A stretch of DNA of 9,091 bases from an uncultured Erysipelotrichaceae bacterium. GTDB lineage: Bacteria > Bacillota_I > Bacilli_A > RF39 > UBA660. The DNA lies in the NCBI GenBank assembly GCA_951801995.1, contig CATOOY010000042.1, forward strand, positions 1-9,091. The letters run 5' to 3'. This document shows, in pieces, positions 7,083 to 9,091 of this stretch. The notes under the pieces are model-generated. The model was not told where the DNA came from, did no database searches, and was given only the letters and a program-made list of their open reading frames with translations. The first letter of the stretch is position 1. Every line of letters starts with the position of its first letter. The position numbers were made by a program, and so were the translations under genes.

Positions 7083-7478
7083 ATGAGTATATTAAAGAAA
7101 GAAAATTGGTGGATATGGCTTTTATTAATGCTTTTCTCTAATGGAGCAAGTGATTATGTCTTAGGAGCAATATTAGAAGTGTATGACAAAGATGCATGGT
7201 ATGCTAAATGGCAGTACTGGTTAATAGGAATTCTTTTATTTATTTTTCCAGCTATGATTATGATTTGTATCTTTTCATTAGAAATTATGTGTAAGTCAGC
7301 TGCAAAGCTAAAAGTAGCAGGTCATGAATTATATTTATCACCATATGTTTGGATTTTACTTTTGATTGTTCCAATCATTGGTTGGATTTTATTCATGGTA
7401 ATGATACTTTATATTAAAATTATGACACTTGTCATGTTATATAAAGGAGCAGGGGAAGAATATATAGAAAAAGCATAA
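7083..7478 (+). CDS. Small multi-pass membrane protein, function unknown
   Basis: A protein of 131 residues that I do not recognise as a named family. It has three hydrophobic stretches, roughly 10-30, 45-68 and 87-118, with a short basic segment (KSAAKLKV, 71-78) between the second and third. A VPIIGW turn lies near 96-101, with a soluble tail ending GAGEEYIEKA. Tryptophans cluster near the N-terminus (W9, W10, W12, W39, W43, W46), as often seen at membrane interfaces. AGAAGGT (7071-7077) lies 5 nt before the ATG. A promoter and a terminator frame it, so it is probably its own transcription unit, possibly with some mutS read-through. No catalytic motif is visible. Confidence 0.8.
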   Translation: MSILKKENWWIWLLLMLFSNGASDYVLGAILEVYDKDAWYAKWQYWLIGILLFIFPAMIMICIFSLEIMCKSAAKLKVAGHELYLSPYVWILLLIVPIIGWILFMVMILYIKIMTLVMLYKGAGEEYIEKA

Positions 7479-7500
7479 ATATACACATTGTGCTTTTTTT
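7468..7500 (+). terminator. Rho-independent terminator overlapping the stop of the small membrane protein gene
   Basis: AAAAAGCA (7468-7475) pairs with TGCTTTTT (7491-7498) around a 15-nt loop, and seven T (7494-7500) follow the GC step. The left arm is part of the last codons of the gene. Confidence 0.75.
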
Positions 7501-7524
7501 ATATGAAGTGAGGTAGTATTTTTC

Positions 7525-7689
7525 GTGAAAAATTTAAAGACTTTATTTAATAGTAATTTAGATTTAGAAATTAATAATGTTAGAATTAATTCTAAAGACG
7601 TTGAAAAAGATGATTTCTTTATATGTCGTAAGGCCATGAATAGTGATGGGCATGATTTTATTTCTGATGCTATTTAAAAGGGTGCTAAC
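7525..7689 (+). pseudogene. murE: murE 5' fragment (UDP-MurNAc-tripeptide synthetase), decayed
   Basis: Translation from GTG 7525 gives 50 residues that read like the N-terminal domain of MurE, the Mur ligase that adds the third amino acid to the cell-wall precursor. The pattern is INNVRINSKDVEKDDFFIC, then MNSDGHDFISDAI (38-50), the family's xDGHDFIxxAIxKGA block. TAA (7675-7677) takes the place of the residue normally between AI and KGA, and the next codons read KGAN before all resemblance ends at about 7689. The ligase ATP-binding and C-terminal domains are absent. GTGAGGT upstream is a plausible old ribosome binding site, and the GTG is the only start after an in-frame stop at 7504. A full murE must exist elsewhere for a walled cell. 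A short translated peptide cannot be ruled out. Confidence 0.7.
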
Positions 7690-7763
7690 CAAAGCAAGAG
7701 GAATAAAATGAGAATGATATTATTTAGAATTTTTAAAATAAGAGTTTACCTATTTATAAATTT

Positions 7764-7788
7764 CTATCTACTTTATGATAGTTTTTTT
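7764..7788 (+). terminator. Weak Rho-independent terminator
   Basis: CTATC (7764-7768) and GATAG (7777-7781) around an 8-nt loop, followed by seven T (7782-7788). The stem is short and AT-rich, but the T-run is good. It may be the leftover terminator of the decayed murE locus and would shield spoIVFA from upstream transcription. Confidence 0.5.
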
Positions 7789-7808
7789 ATTTTGTAATAA
7801 GTATTTTT

Positions 7809-7837
7809 TCATAAAAACTTTTCCTTTCGCGTAAACT
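7809..7837 (+). promoter_or_regulatory. Possible sigma-E-like promoter of spoIVFAB
   Basis: TCATAAA (7809-7815), 14 bp, then CGTAAACT (7830-7837) loosely fits the mother-cell sigma-E pattern (ATA-centred -35, 14-bp spacer, CATACAAT-like -10), and spoIVF is a sigma-E operon in Bacillus. The matches are only partial (about 5/7 and 5/8) and such AT-rich sequence gives chance hits, so this is a suggestion only. No good sigma-A promoter is seen here. Confidence 0.2.
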
Positions 7838-7852
7838 GTAACAGGTGATTCT

Positions 7853-8461
7853 ATGACAGAAAAAGAAAGAATAAAAAACAAACATAGAAATAAAAAAACA
7901 ATAAAAACGGAAAAACAAAAGTTTTCATATACTTATTACTTTTCAAAACTTTTAATCACCATTATTCTAACCTTAATAACACTCATCACATTAAAGCAAA
8001 ATGAAAAATGGAAAAAAACATTTCATAAATATGTATTGGAGAAAAATATATCATTTGCAACAATCGGAAAAATGTATGAAGATAAATTTGGAGCAGCCCT
8101 TCCTTTTAAAGATATTTTAAAAAGTGGAACCGAAACAGTCTTTGAAGAAAAATTAACATATAAAGAAGCAAGCAAATATTTAGAAGGAGCCCGTCTTACT
8201 GTAAATAGTAATTACCTAGTTCCTGCTCTAGAAACAGGCATGGTAGTATTTGTAGGGGAAAAAGAGAAATATGGAAATTGTATTATCATTGAAGATACAG
8301 AAGGAAAAGAAGTATGGTATGGAAATTTAAATAAAATCAATGTAAAAGTATATGACTTTGTAGAAAAAGGTTCTTACCTTGGAGAAACAAACCAAAATAC
8401 ACTTTATCTCATTTTTAAGAAAGATGGAAAAGTACTTGATTATACCAAATATATTTCATAA
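7853..8461 (+). CDS. spoIVFA: Stage IV sporulation protein FA (SpoIVFA-like), inactive M23 domain
   Basis: Membrane scaffold that, in Bacillus, holds the protease SpoIVFB with BofA in the outer forespore membrane and is cut by SpoIVB to release pro-sigma-K processing. The protein has 202 residues: a very basic cytoplasmic N-terminus (1-24), one membrane helix (about 31-48), a linker, and a LytM/M23-like beta domain (about 120-200). The domain is recognisable from YGNCIIIEDTEGKEVWYGNL and VYDFVEKGSYLGE. It lacks the zinc ligands: the usual HxxxD is absent, YAHL has become WYGNL, and the final HFE is LIF (186-188). It therefore should not be a peptidase, as expected for SpoIVFA. AGGTGAT (7843-7849) lies just before the ATG. 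It overlaps spoIVFB, which supports the assignment. Confidence 0.88.
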   Translation: MTEKERIKNKHRNKKTIKTEKQKFSYTYYFSKLLITIILTLITLITLKQNEKWKKTFHKYVLEKNISFATIGKMYEDKFGAALPFKDILKSGTETVFEEKLTYKEASKYLEGARLTVNSNYLVPALETGMVVFVGEKEKYGNCIIIEDTEGKEVWYGNLNKINVKVYDFVEKGSYLGETNQNTLYLIFKKDGKVLDYTKYIS

Positions 8462-9091
8462 AATATATGTACATCCCTTTTTTTATATAGCCTCATTTTT
8501 ATGTGCAATAACAGGTTATTTAAAAGATTTTTCTATCTTTATGATACTAATAATCATTCATGAATTAGGTCATATTTTATCTGCCCTTTTTTATAAATGG
8601 AATATTTCTAAAATAACTTTATTTCCACTTGGAGCTGTTACATTCTTTGATGAAAAAATAAATAGACCCATCAAAGAAGAATTTATCATTGCAATAAGTG
8701 GAATCATTATGCAGTGCCTTTTTTTGAAAATACTTTCCCAACTAGGAAGTATACACTCTTTTTATAAAGCACATCTGTTTTTACTATTTTTTAATATACT
8801 TCCTATTTATCCTTTAGATGGAGCTAAAATATTAAATCTTATATTTAACTTTTTACTTTCTTTTATAAAAAGTTATCAGTTAACAATAGGAATTTCTTAT
8901 GGTTGTATATTTTCACTTTTCCTGATATATAAAGAAAACTTGATCTTTGTTTTAGCCCTTTTTCTTTTATTACACCAAGTATTTTTAGAAATGAAAAAAG
9001 GAAATTTTCTCTTTTATAAATTTTTATTAGAAAGACATTTATATCATTTTTGTTTCAAAAAAATAAAAACAATAAAAGGGTATCAATTAGA
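8436..9091 (+). CDS. spoIVFB: Stage IV sporulation intramembrane metalloprotease SpoIVFB (3' cut by window edge)
   Basis: Site-2-type zinc protease (M50) that cleaves pro-sigma-K within the forespore-surrounding membrane; 218 residues are present. Starting at TTG 8436 gives MIIPNIFHKIYVHPF, matching the KIHVHPF start of Bacillus SpoIVFB. The active-site helix reads IIHELGH (H42, E43, H46) and the second motif NILPIYPLDG (N120, D128) supplies the third zinc ligand. RPIKEEFIIAISG (about 73-85) and FLLERHLYH near the visible end are also family features. Several hydrophobic helices are present, and the C-terminal regulatory domain lies past the window. The start overlaps spoIVFA by 26 nt and no ATG lies before the active-site helix, so TTG with overlap-coupled translation is the best reading; GATGGAAAAG upstream is only a weak ribosome binding site. 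Confidence 0.9.
   Translation, partial: MIIPNIFHKIYVHPFFYIASFLCAITGYLKDFSIFMILIIIHELGHILSALFYKWNISKITLFPLGAVTFFDEKINRPIKEEFIIAISGIIMQCLFLKILSQLGSIHSFYKAHLFLLFFNILPIYPLDGAKILNLIFNFLLSFIKSYQLTIGISYGCIFSLFLIYKENLIFVLALFLLLHQVFLEMKKGNFLFYKFLLERHLYHFCFKKIKTIKGYQL

Larger units (their letters stand above)
7690..7852. other. Intergenic tail after the murE fragment
   Basis: This stretch completes the gap of more than 300 nt between the small membrane protein gene and spoIVFA. I see no gene, no RNA gene and no repeat in it beyond the terminator-like hairpin near 7764-7788 and the spoIVFA leader. Frames are short and AT-rich, and I could not find a continuation of MurE in any frame. Confidence 0.6.

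Noticed and set aside
7437..7637. Minus-strand 66-residue open frame
   Set aside because: It runs across a terminator and the murE fragment on the opposite strand; its sequence is low-complexity with no start context.
8467..8490. ATG 8467 as the spoIVFB start
   Set aside because: It opens a frame that stops after seven codons and is not the frame encoding HELGH.

Overview
The window is very AT-rich, with short intergenic gaps, strong AGGAGG/AGGTGA-type ribosome binding sites and adenine-loaded coding strands. It carries at least three endospore-formation genes (ylbJ, spoIVFA, spoIVFB) plus ylbL and mutS. Together these point to a low-GC, spore-forming member of the Bacillota, possibly one of the uncultured gut Bacilli close to the Mollicutes/Erysipelotrichales. 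The phylum-level call rests on recognised genes; the finer placement is inference.

Layout. Positions 1-127 look like the right-hand end of an insertion sequence, probably IS21-like: a short open reading tail, a perfect hairpin, and three TGACA-containing terminal repeats. Directly against it, 147-1201 holds two overlapping genes for prepilin-like proteins (minor pilins or pseudopilins), closed by a terminator. Convergent to them on the minus strand is ylbJ (1223-2203). It is divergent, across 44 bp, from ylbL (2248-3255), a membrane-anchored PDZ/Lon-type protease. A nucleotidyltransferase-fold gene (3310-4407) with its own promoter and terminator follows. Next come mutS (4473-7013) and a small three-helix membrane protein of unknown function (7083-7478). 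The 7501-7852 gap holds a decayed murE 5' fragment and a terminator-like hairpin. The window closes with spoIVFA (7853-8461) and the start of spoIVFB (8436-9091, cut by the window edge), overlapping by 26 nt.

How the genes fit together. SpoIVFA and SpoIVFB are the scaffold and the intramembrane metalloprotease that process pro-sigma-K in the mother cell of Bacillus. YlbJ is a sporulation membrane protein. YlbL-type proteases act outside the membrane on small membrane proteins, for example in DNA-damage checkpoint recovery, while MutS starts mismatch repair. The pilin pair probably belongs to a type IV-like or Com-type pseudopilus whose other genes lie left of the IS end.

Most of the window is ordinary chromosomal housekeeping and sporulation DNA. 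I found no convincing undescribed system. The points most worth a second look are the IS end abutting the pilin genes, the murE remnant, and the spoIVFB gene with a non-ATG overlapping start. Several gene starts also appear to be non-ATG codons (TTG 147, GTG 4473, TTG 8436).
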